A DNA stretch of 64,000 nucleotides from Nitrospira defluvii. GTDB taxonomy: Bacteria; Nitrospirota; Nitrospiria; Nitrospirales; Nitrospiraceae. The notes beneath the pieces were generated by a model that was not told the origin of the DNA, ran no database searches, and was given only the letters and a program-made list of their open reading frames with translations. Location of the stretch: assembly GCF_905220995.1 (NCBI RefSeq), contig NZ_CAJNBJ010000022.1:24218-88217 (forward strand). The letters are read 5' to 3'. Positions 17,984-26,389 of this stretch are shown here, piece after piece (position 1 is the stretch's first letter; each line of letters starts with the position of its first letter). The position numbers and the translations under genes were made by a program.

Positions 17984-18925
17984 ATGTTAGCAGAGCGACG
18001 TATCGCAACGTTGCAGAAGGCAACGATTGGGCTGTTGCTCGTTACAATTGGTCTGGTAGGGGGGCTTGAGCTCGGGACGTATCACTTTGTGTATCAAGTC
18101 AGTAGGAATCTCTCGCGAATTCATAATGAAGCGTTGGTTGCGGCTCAAATTCGTGGTGGCGCTGAGGGGCGAAAGGAGGTATTGCTCGTAGGGAACTCCT
18201 TGCTCATCCATGATGTGGACGTGGAAAAGTTGGAGCGACGCCTGATTCCCAACCAGCATGTTCAGCAGTTCGCGATTCAAGCGACTACATACTACGACTG
18301 GTACTATGCGCTGCGGGGGCTACTCACCGAAGGCGCACGGCCAGATCGTGTTGTAGTTTGTTTGGAGGCTCGTCATATCGTGCTGTCGAGTGTGCGCAAC
18401 GAGATTTTCGCGCATTACCTCATGAAACGAAGAGATTTGTTTGATGTTCGCCGAACGCTTCATCTGACAGGAACGGAAGCCTTCGATTTACTTGTGGCCA
18501 ATACGAGCATCTTTTATGCGTTGCGCAAGGAGTTGCGCCAGGTTTTGCTCCAATACGTGCTGCCGGAGATCCCGCAGCTGACCGCGATGATTGCTCTTGC
18601 GCCGAAGCCACAGCCGGACCCGGTCGCGCTTCGGACGCTTGGTGCAGCGAGGCTGACTGCGCTGCGAAAGCTAATGATGAATTCACACACTGAACTCACT
18701 CTGGTGTTGATGCCGCCTGTCGAACCGGAGTCCTCTGAAATTATCAGGCAGGTCAGTGAGCAAGTCGGTGTGCAACTGCTGGTGCCTCTCTCTCAGAATG
18801 ATCTTGCGGATGAGGATTATCAGCCTGATGGCTATCATCTGAACCAGCGAGGGCGAGATAAATTCACGGAGGCCCTGATTCCCCTTTTGCTTCCAGCCGA
18901 TCCGATCACATCGTTTTCCCGGTGA
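17984..18925 (+). CDS. SGNH/GDSL-like membrane-anchored protein (AlgJ/AlgX-type partner of MBOAT)
   Basis: From ATG 17984 the product has 313 residues, with one N-terminal membrane helix (IGLLLVTIGLVGGLELGTYH) and a periplasmic domain. LLVGNSLLIHDVD resembles SGNH block I, with a Ser as candidate nucleophile, and DGYHLNQRGRDKF provides the D-x-x-H of block V. It therefore looks like the periplasmic acyl-acceptor/transferase that works with the preceding MBOAT protein. An alternative ATG at 17957 overlaps the MBOAT gene. About 280 bases without a gene follow, and the next gene is convergent on the minus strand; a short inverted repeat at 19091-19111 might terminate both but lacks a T-run. Confidence 0.7.
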   Translation: MLAERRIATLQKATIGLLLVTIGLVGGLELGTYHFVYQVSRNLSRIHNEALVAAQIRGGAEGRKEVLLVGNSLLIHDVDVEKLERRLIPNQHVQQFAIQATTYYDWYYALRGLLTEGARPDRVVVCLEARHIVLSSVRNEIFAHYLMKRRDLFDVRRTLHLTGTEAFDLLVANTSIFYALRKELRQVLLQYVLPEIPQLTAMIALAPKPQPDPVALRTLGAARLTALRKLMMNSHTELTLVLMPPVEPESSEIIRQVSEQVGVQLLVPLSQNDLADEDYQPDGYHLNQRGRDKFTEALIPLLLPADPITSFSR

Positions 18926-19204
18926 GACGTGTGGTGTTCACACAAGTAGTGTCCCCTCCACTGCGGTCGGTCATAGGACACCATTCCACTCTCATGAGCT
19001 TGGAAGATTCGGTGTGTGCAGCGCTGTAGTGGTTCCAAGAAATCATGCAGGCGGCTTGATTTCAGGGGAGCACTACAAGCATTCCAAGATTAGGGGACCT
19101 TCGTTTCCCTAGCGGACAGTGCCTCGCTATCCGATCCGTGCTCTCCCGACACCAAGCCATTTCAGCGGTCCGGCGTCAGGAGTGATCGACCAAAGCCTAC
19201 CCAG

Positions 19205-20095
19205 CTACGGAACCGAAATACCGCGTAATGTGGGAGTTGCGGGCGGGCCTGGGGGATTATCAGTGCTCGTGCCACCGTTCGGGATGCTGATATGTACGTG
19301 GTCAAGCCAGTGCTCCCAATCCACTGTGTTGGATGTGCCCATGTCTTGTGCTCCGTCCCAGGTGTTATTCCACTGCCATTCGGTGAGTCCGCTTGGAGCA
19401 TAGTTGAGGTTGGTATAGTTTCCGCCAAGGACGCCGTTTATCCACCAACGTAAGATGCCGTCGCGTGAGGTGGCCGTCGTGCTCGCCTTTTGATACACCT
19501 CAACCTTCGCCCATTGACCCAGGGTAATCATGCTGGGACCTGCATTGGCGTAGCACCAAAGTCCAGAATCCAATGCGCAGGTGTGACTATTATCCAAGCC
19601 GGATGTATTGTGTCCCCATTCGAACTTCATCGTTGAGCTCCCCGGGGTGTTCCACATACCGAAGTATCCGTTTCCGAGAGTGTTCCCGCGGATGAAGAAC
19701 AGTTTGTTTTGGACGATACGGCCTTGAAACTGCGGATTCGTGCGCCATGTTAGGCCGACGTACATTTCGCGCACCGGTTGAGGCGTGGAATAGATAAGCT
19801 GCATGCCTCCCTGCGGAGCAAACGCATACAGAAGTCCTTTGATTCCACCGGACGGCGAGACCGGGGCGCTATTGTCTGAAACCGAAATCGACGACCCATA
19901 TACGTCCAGTATGCCGCAGGCTCCGGGCGTGCTTGAAAAATTACAGTCTACAAGAACTTTGGCTCCCGTAGGCTCGTTCGTCCAGACCCCGGCCGCGTGA
20001 CTCTCCTGAGTACTGACTAGTCCGGCACAGAGAGCCAGGGCGGATACAAAAACAGCCAACCTCTTGGAGGCGTAAAACGTTGCGTTGCCGTCCAT
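19205..20095 (-). CDS. Secreted jelly-roll protein, polysaccharide-lyase-like (hypothetical)
   Basis: The only convincing minus-strand gene of the window encodes 296 residues with a signal peptide (basic start, hydrophobic VFVSALALCAGLVS, cleavage near SHAAG). The rest is rich in Trp, Gly, Asn and Thr, and segments such as WAKVEVYQKAS, GILRWWINGV and DWEHWLDHVHIS resemble concanavalin-A-like jelly rolls of polysaccharide lyases or LamG domains. No catalytic residues can be assigned with confidence. The C-terminus is Pro/Thr-rich without a PEP-CTERM anchor. It may bind or cut the polymer made by the neighbouring locus; that is inference. Transcription is opposite to all neighbours, so it has its own promoter. 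Confidence 0.7.
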   Translation of the reverse strand: MDGNATFYASKRLAVFVSALALCAGLVSTQESHAAGVWTNEPTGAKVLVDCNFSSTPGACGILDVYGSSISVSDNSAPVSPSGGIKGLLYAFAPQGGMQLIYSTPQPVREMYVGLTWRTNPQFQGRIVQNKLFFIRGNTLGNGYFGMWNTPGSSTMKFEWGHNTSGLDNSHTCALDSGLWCYANAGPSMITLGQWAKVEVYQKASTTATSRDGILRWWINGVLGGNYTNLNYAPSGLTEWQWNNTWDGAQDMGTSNTVDWEHWLDHVHISIPNGGTSTDNPPGPPATPTLRGISVP

Positions 20096-20690
20096 GTTCG
20101 TCCTCTTGGTGGTGAAAAGAATGTGGTCGGTTGGTAATAGGGTGACGTACCTCGATCTCCCTGGCGTTTCGCGTATTCAGAGGGAGAGCCGCTGGATCCC
20201 CACGAAGAAACCCGTGATCGAACGAACCCTAGGTTGGCTATATGGGAGAGCAAGATCAGTGCCTATCCGGACCTTGTCCGCCGTTACCATATCAAGTGCA
20301 CATGTAACCTTGCAAATGGTTTCACGATTCTGGTGGCATCCTGCACCGTCGCTTGGTGCCGGAAACCCAGGCTTGGATATCCCCTAGTGTGTGGACGAGA
20401 GGTCATCGCCGGCCAAAATCGTTCTTGTTCAGGCAGACTCGATGTCGCGAAAGGCGCCTGTGCTGCTCGAGCAACACAGTTTGTCGTCACAGGTCCGCTC
20501 AGCCGTGGGGGATTGTGTCTATCGGTCTGGCTCTTCCCTGGCGTTGGTCGGTAAGGCTCCCGCGTAGCGAAGAGGCACGAGTGCGACCCAGTTGTGTCGC
20601 TCCTGGGAAATCGTTGACGGATGTGAGATATTCTGCCATTCTTTTTTACGACATTGCTGGTTCGCGGCGGTTATTGACGAGGGGAGTGAC
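20096..20690. other. 595-base intergenic region between divergent genes
   Basis: I find no convincing gene here; short open frames on both strands overlap each other and look random. The region must hold the divergent promoters of the minus-strand secreted protein and the UDP-sugar dehydrogenase. A perfect 7-base inverted repeat (TCTCCCT at 20156-20162, AGGGAGA at 20181-20187) lies in the presumed leader of the minus-strand gene. I looked for c-di-GMP riboswitch cores and sigma-54 -24/-12 elements and saw none. Confidence 0.5.
20614..20642 (+). promoter_or_regulatory. Candidate sigma-70 promoter for UDP-sugar dehydrogenase gene
   Basis: TTGACG (20614-20619) is followed after 17 bases by CATTCT (20637-20642). 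The -35 is good and the -10 poor. It lies about 50 bases before the ATG, with GAGGGGAG at a proper distance from the start. This is a weak prediction by eye. Confidence 0.3.
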
Positions 20691-21986
20691 ATGGCGAAGA
20701 AGATGCAGCGGCAGATCGCGGTTGTCGGGTTAGGGTATGTGGGATTGCCCATTGCGGTGGCATTCGGTAAATCCTCGCCGGTGATCGGGTTTGACATCAA
20801 TAAGACGAAAGTTGATGAATTGCGCAAGGGGGTGGACCGGACGGGAGAAGTCTCCGCGCAAGATCTCAAGGCCAGCCGAGTTCGATATACCTCAGAACCC
20901 AGTGATCTGAAAACCGCAGACTTTATCATCGTGGCGGTGCCGACTCCCATTAACAATGCCCTGCAGCCGGACCTCACCGCTTTAAAAAAGGCTTCGGAGC
21001 TGATCGGGGCCAATCTCGCTCCAGGTGCCATTGTGGTGTATGAATCGACGGTCTATCCCGGTGCGACAGAGGAAGACTGTTTGCCGATCTTGGAGAAGGC
21101 GTCCGGCATGAAGAGCGGCATAGATTTCAAGATCGGGTATTCGCCGGAGCGTATCAATCCGGGGGATAAAGAACATACGCTCGAACGGATCATCAAGGTG
21201 GTGTCGGCGCAGGACGAGGAGTCGCTGGAGATTGTCGCCCAGACCTATGGAATGGTCGTCAAAGCCGGGATTCATCGCGCATCGAGCATTAAGGTCGCTG
21301 AAGCAGCCAAGGTCATCGAGAATACGCAACGCGATCTCAACATCGCATTGATGAACGAACTGGCATTGATCTTTCACCGGTTGGGAATTGATACCCGATC
21401 GGTGTTGGAAGCGGCGGGAACGAAGTGGAATTTTTTGAAGTTCAATCCGGGGCTGGTTGGTGGACATTGTATAGGAGTGGATCCCTACTATCTGACCGCA
21501 AAGGCCGAATCCGTAGGGTATCACCCCGAAGTGATTTTAGCAGGTCGACGGATCAACAACAGCATGGGCAAGTACGTGGCGGAGCAAACCATGAAGTTGT
21601 TGAGCCAGGTCGAGCGCCCGGTGAGCGATCTGCGTGTGGGGGTATTGGGTTTGACCTTCAAGGAGAACGTCCCGGATCTACGGAACAGCCGTGTGCCGGA
21701 TATCGTGAATGAGCTGAAGGAGTATGGCATTCAAGTTATCGTCCACGACCCGCTCGCAGAACCGGAGGAGGCGGTGGGGGAGTATGGACTTCGTCTCTCA
21801 CCTTGGGATCAGCTCAAGCAGCTCGACGGGATTATCCTGGCGGTGGCGCATAAGGAATACCTTAAGATGAGTATTCCTGAGTTGCTGAAGCCGTTGCGGA
21901 AACAGCGGAATAACGTCGTGGTCGATGTGAAGAGCGTGTTGAGCCCAGACAGCTTGCCGGGCTCGGTCAAGTATTGGCGGCTGTAA
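20691..21986 (+). CDS. UDP-N-acetylhexosamine 6-dehydrogenase (TviB/WbpA-like nucleotide sugar dehydrogenase)
   Basis: The 431-residue enzyme shows the NAD-binding VVGLGYVGLPIAVAFGK, VAVPTPIN, the YSPERINPGDKEH motif, KVIENTQRDLNIALMNELA, and GGHCIGVDPYYLT with catalytic Cys260. The PSERINPG-type and VGGHCIGVDPYYLT motifs fit the UDP-GlcNAc/UDP-GalNAc dehydrogenase branch (TviB/WbpA) better than UDP-glucose dehydrogenase. It oxidises C6 in two NAD steps to give UDP-hexosaminuronate, an exopolysaccharide precursor. ATG 20691 has a strong GAGGGGAG site; upstream open frame is not family-like. The gene is monocistronic, ending before a clear terminator. Confidence 0.9.
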   Translation: MAKKMQRQIAVVGLGYVGLPIAVAFGKSSPVIGFDINKTKVDELRKGVDRTGEVSAQDLKASRVRYTSEPSDLKTADFIIVAVPTPINNALQPDLTALKKASELIGANLAPGAIVVYESTVYPGATEEDCLPILEKASGMKSGIDFKIGYSPERINPGDKEHTLERIIKVVSAQDEESLEIVAQTYGMVVKAGIHRASSIKVAEAAKVIENTQRDLNIALMNELALIFHRLGIDTRSVLEAAGTKWNFLKFNPGLVGGHCIGVDPYYLTAKAESVGYHPEVILAGRRINNSMGKYVAEQTMKLLSQVERPVSDLRVGVLGLTFKENVPDLRNSRVPDIVNELKEYGIQVIVHDPLAEPEEAVGEYGLRLSPWDQLKQLDGIILAVAHKEYLKMSIPELLKPLRKQRNNVVVDVKSVLSPDSLPGSVKYWRL

Positions 21987-22045
21987 GCCGTCGCTGAACG
22001 GCACGTCCGAACCTCTGGCCCGCGTGTGTGCCTGCTGTTCGATTC

Positions 22046-22083
22046 CTCGGAGACCTGGCTTTCACCCGGTCTCCGGGTTTTCC
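22046..22083 (+). terminator. Rho-independent terminator after UDP-sugar dehydrogenase
   Basis: A perfect 8-base stem, CGGAGACC (22048-22055) with GGTCTCCG (22068-22075), can be extended outward by further pairs, encloses a 12-base loop and is followed by GGTTTT. It separates the glycan region from the secretion operon. Confidence 0.8.
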
Positions 22084-22181
22084 CTCTCTCGCACGTTTTC
22101 CAACTAATGCCGTGTGTCATATCTGCCGAAAGAGGTCTGAGTGCCGTAGCGGCCTCCTGCCTGTTTCAAGCGAGAAACTGA

Positions 22182-22210
22182 TTGTCGCGTATGTGTCAGT
22201 TTGATATACC
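22182..22210 (+). promoter_or_regulatory. Candidate sigma-70 promoter for the secretion/pilus operon
   Basis: TTGTCG (22182-22187), a 17-base spacer and TATACC (22205-22210) form a plausible promoter just before the secretin gene. If used, transcription would begin near 22217, which would favour a secretin start at ATG 22241 or 22277 over TTG 22226. Prediction by eye only. Confidence 0.35.
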
Positions 22211-22225
22211 AAAGAGGTTGCAACC

Positions 22226-24619
22226 TTGTTGATCAGATCTATGCGTTCATCCTTCCTGCTCCCTCACGCCGGCCATATGTCCTTTCGATGCGGCCGAGCA
22301 GTGCTGACTATCACCGCCCTCGCGTGGAGTCTTGCGCTGACCGCCTGTGGAACATTGAACTCCGCTGACGTTAAACGCGGAGATCAGCATCTGGCGGCGG
22401 GAAACTGGGAAGAGGCCAGTGTCGCGTATCGCCAGGCGCTTAAAGACGATCCCTTCGAACCGTCACTCCAGAACAAATATCGAGTTGCGCGCGAGCGTGC
22501 CGCTGCGGCTCATGATGAGCGCGGCCGGCAGTTGCTGAAGGATCATCAGTTCGAACAGGCGGCCGAGGAGTTCAAGCGAGCGTTGACGATTGAGCCGACC
22601 AGCAAAGAGTACGAAGCCGGGTTGACCGAGGCCTTGCGGCTTAGAGAGGCGCGTGAGCGGTATCGCGAGGCGGAACGTCTGGCGCAGTTGGGCCGGGTCA
22701 GTGAAGCGATGGCCGTGTATATGCGGGCCGTGGAATTAGACCCCACTTACAAGGATGCCTTGGACGGAGTCGCCCGGCTTTCGGCCGAGCAGCATGCGGC
22801 AGATCGGGATGATCGGCAGAAACAGCCGGTCACCCTGCAATTTCGCAATGCCGGATTGAAGGAAGTGGTGGAGGCTTTGGGAAAAGCGGCACACGTGAAC
22901 TTTGTGTTCGACAAAGATGTCCGCAATGATCCGATCACCGTCTCATTGGAAGAGAAGCCGTTTGATGAAGCCCTCTCGCTGGTGCTGAACAGCAACAGCC
23001 TCTTCGCGCAGAAGGCCGGTCCGACCCTCTTCATCATCAGTCCCAACACGAAACAAAAGCAGGAACAGTATCAGGATTTGATGATCCGGACCTTCTACCT
23101 GTCATCGGCCAAGGCCAAGGACATGGTGGCGTTGCTGAAGTCGATGCTGGATGTGAAGCATATCCATGGCAATGAGGCGCTTAATACGATCGTGGTTCGC
23201 GATCAACCGGAGAAGGTAGAGTTGGCGGAGAAGATCATTCAGGCCAACGATCGCGAGGATTCCGAAGTGCTGTTCGATGTGGAAGTGCTTGAGGTGAACA
23301 GGACCGTCGACCAGCAATATGGTCTCTCGTATCCCAAACAAATCGCCGCTGCCATGGTGCCGCCCGGATTTACCAGCTCGATCGCCGGTGACATCGCGCA
23401 GCAATTCACCTATCGCAACCTGGCGAGTTTGGGGCAGGACAATTATCTCTTCAAGCTTCCCACGAACGTGCAGCTTGATTTCTTCAAGCAGATCACGGAT
23501 GCCAAGACCTTGGCTGCGCCGAAGGTGCGCGTGCTCAACAACAAGAAAGCGGAAGTGAATATCGGTGACAAGCAGCCGATCCTCCTGTCCACGACCAATG
23601 TGTTGCCGGGGCAGGCCGCAACCGGTGCGGTACCGACTACTTCGACGGTCACCTCGATCGAGTTTCGTGACACCGGCGTCAAACTGACAGTTGAGCCGAA
23701 CATTCATCTGGCGAATGAACTGTCCTTGAAAATGAAGATTGAGGTGATTCGCCTGGGCGACACGGTCTTGCTGCAGCAATCCCCCCCGATCTCGCAGTTT
23801 AAGTTCGGCAACCGCTCGGCGGAGACCATGCTCAATGTGCGCGACGGAGAGACCATTGTGTTGGGCGGTTTGTTGCAGGAGGAGGACCGTCGTACGAAGG
23901 TCACGATTCCCTGGATCGGCGACATTCCGTTTCTGGGAAACCTGCTGAGTTCGTTCAAGACACAGCGAGTGACGACGGAAGTCATTTTGACGATCACACC
24001 GCACATCGTGAATTCTTTGCGTCTGCCTGGCCCGCAGGGGCAGGCGTTCTGGTCCGGAACGGAGTCGGTCTATTCCACAGCCCCGTTATTTGCCATGCAG
24101 CCGAAGCAGGTGGCGGCTCGTGTCGCGTTGCCGGCCGGTGCGGGAACCGCGACAGAGAAACCGGTGTTCAAGAAGGGCAAGGCGGGCGTGACGAGTCCTG
24201 AGCCGGCGTCGCTCGGATTCCAGCTGTCCCTCCAGCCCGCAGATGTGACAGTGCAGACCGACAAAGAGGTGCGCGTGGATGTCATGGCTGCCCACGCCCA
24301 AGGTTTCGACACTGAAACACTGACGTTGGAGTTCGATCCCAAGATCCTCGAATTTCGGGATGCCACGCTCGGCGAAGTCCTCGGGACCGAAGCGGGCAAG
24401 GCTCCGGTGGCGGCGACATCCTCGCTGACGGACGGCCTGGTCGAACTGCGTCTTCATCGGTCTGCGGGGGTGACGAAGGATGACGGGCGTCTTTTGCGGG
24501 TGACGTTCCTTGCCAAGACTCCCGGTGTCTCGACGGTGCGGCTGCACACAGCGAAACGCGGCGCCGCTGAGACATCGGACGGACCCGTCGAAGTGACAGG
24601 AGTGGTGAGAGTGCGGTGA
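22226..24619 (+). CDS. gspD: Type II secretion/type IV pilus secretin, lipoprotein with TPR and cohesin domains
   Basis: The protein of up to 797 residues has, in order: a lipoprotein signal ending LALTAC (lipid Cys41 counted from TTG 22226), TPR-like repeats (about 45-195), a secretin/TonB short domain (LQFRNAGLKEVVEALGKAA), an N1-type domain with NTIVVRDQPEKV, the secretin core with APKVRVLNNKKAEVNIGD, VEPNIH and the VILTITPHIV strand, and a C-terminal cohesin-type domain (about 670-797, opening VTVQTDKEVRVDVMAAHAQG). It would form the outer-membrane channel. The start is uncertain among TTG 22226, ATG 22241 and ATG 22277; the last gives the most usual lipoprotein signal length. Its stop overlaps the next gene as GTGA. 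Confidence 0.88.
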   Translation: MLIRSMRSSFLLPHAGHMSFRCGRAVLTITALAWSLALTACGTLNSADVKRGDQHLAAGNWEEASVAYRQALKDDPFEPSLQNKYRVARERAAAAHDERGRQLLKDHQFEQAAEEFKRALTIEPTSKEYEAGLTEALRLREARERYREAERLAQLGRVSEAMAVYMRAVELDPTYKDALDGVARLSAEQHAADRDDRQKQPVTLQFRNAGLKEVVEALGKAAHVNFVFDKDVRNDPITVSLEEKPFDEALSLVLNSNSLFAQKAGPTLFIISPNTKQKQEQYQDLMIRTFYLSSAKAKDMVALLKSMLDVKHIHGNEALNTIVVRDQPEKVELAEKIIQANDREDSEVLFDVEVLEVNRTVDQQYGLSYPKQIAAAMVPPGFTSSIAGDIAQQFTYRNLASLGQDNYLFKLPTNVQLDFFKQITDAKTLAAPKVRVLNNKKAEVNIGDKQPILLSTTNVLPGQAATGAVPTTSTVTSIEFRDTGVKLTVEPNIHLANELSLKMKIEVIRLGDTVLLQQSPPISQFKFGNRSAETMLNVRDGETIVLGGLLQEEDRRTKVTIPWIGDIPFLGNLLSSFKTQRVTTEVILTITPHIVNSLRLPGPQGQAFWSGTESVYSTAPLFAMQPKQVAARVALPAGAGTATEKPVFKKGKAGVTSPEPASLGFQLSLQPADVTVQTDKEVRVDVMAAHAQGFDTETLTLEFDPKILEFRDATLGEVLGTEAGKAPVAATSSLTDGLVELRLHRSAGVTKDDGRLLRVTFLAKTPGVSTVRLHTAKRGAAETSDGPVEVTGVVRVR

Positions 24620-25122
24620 AACAGTCCGGCGTGACGTTGCTCGAATTGCTCGTGACCCTGACGATTCTCACGATCCTGGCCGCTGTCGCGCTGCCGTTCA
24701 CCAAGGTTTCCACCAAACGGACCAAGGAGATCGAGTTGCGGCAGAATCTCCGGGTGATCCGAGCCGCGATCGACGCCTTTCACCTCGAATGGGCGCGTGA
24801 CGGCGATACGCTGACAGGGCCAGCCTGCGTCAAGAACCGGTTGAGTTGTAAAGACGTCACCGGCCCCTACGGATACCCGAAATCACTCGAGGTCTTGTTG
24901 GGTGTGAAATTGACCGGGGAGCAGGCCACTGTCCGCGGAACGACTATTCGCCGCTACCTCCGATCGATTCCACTCGATCCGATGACCGGCGCGGCCGACT
25001 GGCGCCAGCGTTGCTATCGAGATCCCGCCAGTGTCAAAGACTGGTGTGGGGAAGATGTGTATGATGTTACGACTCAGAGCCAGGAACTGGCCTTGGATGG
25101 CACCAAATACCGTGAGTGGTAA
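24616..25122 (+). CDS. Type II secretion pseudopilin-like protein
   Basis: The 168-residue product carries a class III signal: a short leader MKQSG, then VTLLELLVTLTILTILAAVAL with Glu at mature position 5 (cleavage expected after Gly5). The mature part is soluble, with three or four Cys (GPACVKNRLSC, RCYRD, DWCGED) that may form disulfides. It would be assembled in a periplasmic pseudopilus after processing by a prepilin peptidase, which is not encoded in this window. GTG 24616 overlaps the secretin stop, suggesting translational coupling. Confidence 0.82.
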   Translation: MKQSGVTLLELLVTLTILTILAAVALPFTKVSTKRTKEIELRQNLRVIRAAIDAFHLEWARDGDTLTGPACVKNRLSCKDVTGPYGYPKSLEVLLGVKLTGEQATVRGTTIRRYLRSIPLDPMTGAADWRQRCYRDPASVKDWCGEDVYDVTTQSQELALDGTKYREW

Positions 25123-25504
25123 GCGCGCATGGGCGGTCTCCACCCCTCGCGGTTTTACGATTATCGAATTGATGATTGTCGTGACGATCGTCGGGATTCT
25201 CGCGACATTGGCGGTTCCCTCCTATCATGCCGCCATCATTAAAGCCAAGGAAGGCGCGTTACGACAGGATCTCTTCTCGCTTCGCGATGTCATCGATCAG
25301 CATCGGGCCGACAAAGGTAAGTATCCGGAGAGCATTCAGGCCCTGGTGACGGCTGGCTACCTTCGTCGAGTGCCGACTGACCCGTTAACAGGAGTGACCA
25401 CATCCTGGCAGGAGATGGTCGACGAGGCCGAGGGCGGGATGGTTGATGTGTTTTCGGGATCTGATCTTGTCGGTACCAACGGGGTTCCCTACAACCAATG
25501 GTAA
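25097..25504 (+). CDS. GspG-like pseudopilin
   Basis: A class III signal is present: leader ending STPRG, then FTIIELMIVVTIVGILATLAV with Glu at mature position 5, followed by AIIKAKEGALRQDLFSLRDV, the alpha1 pattern of GspG-type pseudopilins. The end of the mature domain (WQEMVDEAEGGMVDVFSG, NGVPYNQW) resembles the calcium-binding loop region of GspG. The start is either ATG 25097 or GTG 25112; both overlap the previous gene by 11-26 bases. Product about 130 residues. Confidence 0.82.
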   Translation: MAPNTVSGKRAWAVSTPRGFTIIELMIVVTIVGILATLAVPSYHAAIIKAKEGALRQDLFSLRDVIDQHRADKGKYPESIQALVTAGYLRRVPTDPLTGVTTSWQEMVDEAEGGMVDVFSGSDLVGTNGVPYNQW

Positions 25505-25508
25505 GGCC

Positions 25509-26348
25509 ATGAACATCATGATTCACCCAACGATTCACAGACGGCGGATGGGCAGAGGATTTCGATGCTGGTGCTGGGTCGTGGCGATGCTGCTACCGTA
25601 TGTCTCAATCGGCTGTGCGCGTGTGACGCCGATGTCTGAGCCGTCCCCAACGGATCTGCAGGTCACGGCGGACTCCCTCAAAGCGGCGGTCCGGGAGGCA
25701 CAGCGCACTGCGGCCGAATTACGTACGGAGCTGGACGCCCAGCGCAAAGAACTGGCTGATGCACAGCTGGCCAGAGCACAGCTTCAAGGTATGTTGCAGG
25801 AGACGGAGCGGCGTCTCGCGGATGCCAGACAGATCATCGACTTGCAACGTGAGGAGTTAGCCGAGGCGCGTTCGGAGCGGGAGCGTGTCGCGCAGGCGGT
25901 TCAGCCGCCTCACAATCGGTCGCGGCAGTCGACGATCGGGCCGGCTCGCCGAAAATCTCTGCCGGCGGTACCGGAAATCGGAGCTGAGACGTCGATGGGG
26001 AAGGACCTCTCTGCGGAACAACCGGCTACGGTACTGGATCTGGCTGACTCCAGCCAGGCACTGTCTCCAGAAGGTCAGACGGGATCGGGACCGATCGTGT
26101 CCCCTACGGTTGAGTCAGCCGTCGCCTTCACGCCGGCAGGCGAGCCGCCGGTCAGAACGGTTGTGATTCATAGCGGAGACACTTTGTGGGCGATTGCACG
26201 ACGTCATAAGGTTGGGATGAATGCGCTACGCTCACTGAACGGTTTGTCGGGAGACCGGATTGTGGCTGGGCGGTCGCTCCGTTTGCCGGAGCCTCGGCAC
26301 CAGCATGCGGCGATCCAGCCGCCTTCAAACGGCGCTGTTGCTCAATAG
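25509..26348 (+). CDS. Coiled-coil lipoprotein with C-terminal LysM domain
   Basis: The 279-residue product has an N-terminal signal with a plausible but imperfect lipobox (SIGC), a long Ala/Glu/Arg-rich coiled coil (roughly residues 45-130), a low-complexity Pro/Ser linker and a C-terminal LysM peptidoglycan-binding domain (VIHSGDTLWAIARRHKVGMN through GRSLRLP). I infer that it tethers the secretion machine to peptidoglycan in the periplasm, the role FimV- or TsaP-like LysM proteins have in pilus systems. It begins five bases after the GspG-like stop, clearly in the operon. Confidence 0.75.
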   Translation: MNIMIHPTIHRRRMGRGFRCWCWVVAMLLPYVSIGCARVTPMSEPSPTDLQVTADSLKAAVREAQRTAAELRTELDAQRKELADAQLARAQLQGMLQETERRLADARQIIDLQREELAEARSERERVAQAVQPPHNRSRQSTIGPARRKSLPAVPEIGAETSMGKDLSAEQPATVLDLADSSQALSPEGQTGSGPIVSPTVESAVAFTPAGEPPVRTVVIHSGDTLWAIARRHKVGMNALRSLNGLSGDRIVAGRSLRLPEPRHQHAAIQPPSNGAVAQ

Positions 26349-26389
26349 TGAGCGGATAGCCTCGCGTGCTCCGTTGGATCGATGAACTC

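Noticed and set aside
20234..20554. 106-codon plus-strand frame in the 20.1-20.7 kb gap
   Set aside because: It is Cys/Trp/Arg-rich, overlaps several other random frames and has no ribosome-binding site.
23102..24004. 300-codon minus-strand open frame opposite the secretin gene
   Set aside because: It is a shadow of the secretin core; composition (Arg, His, Leu, Gln rich) is typical of antisense frames.
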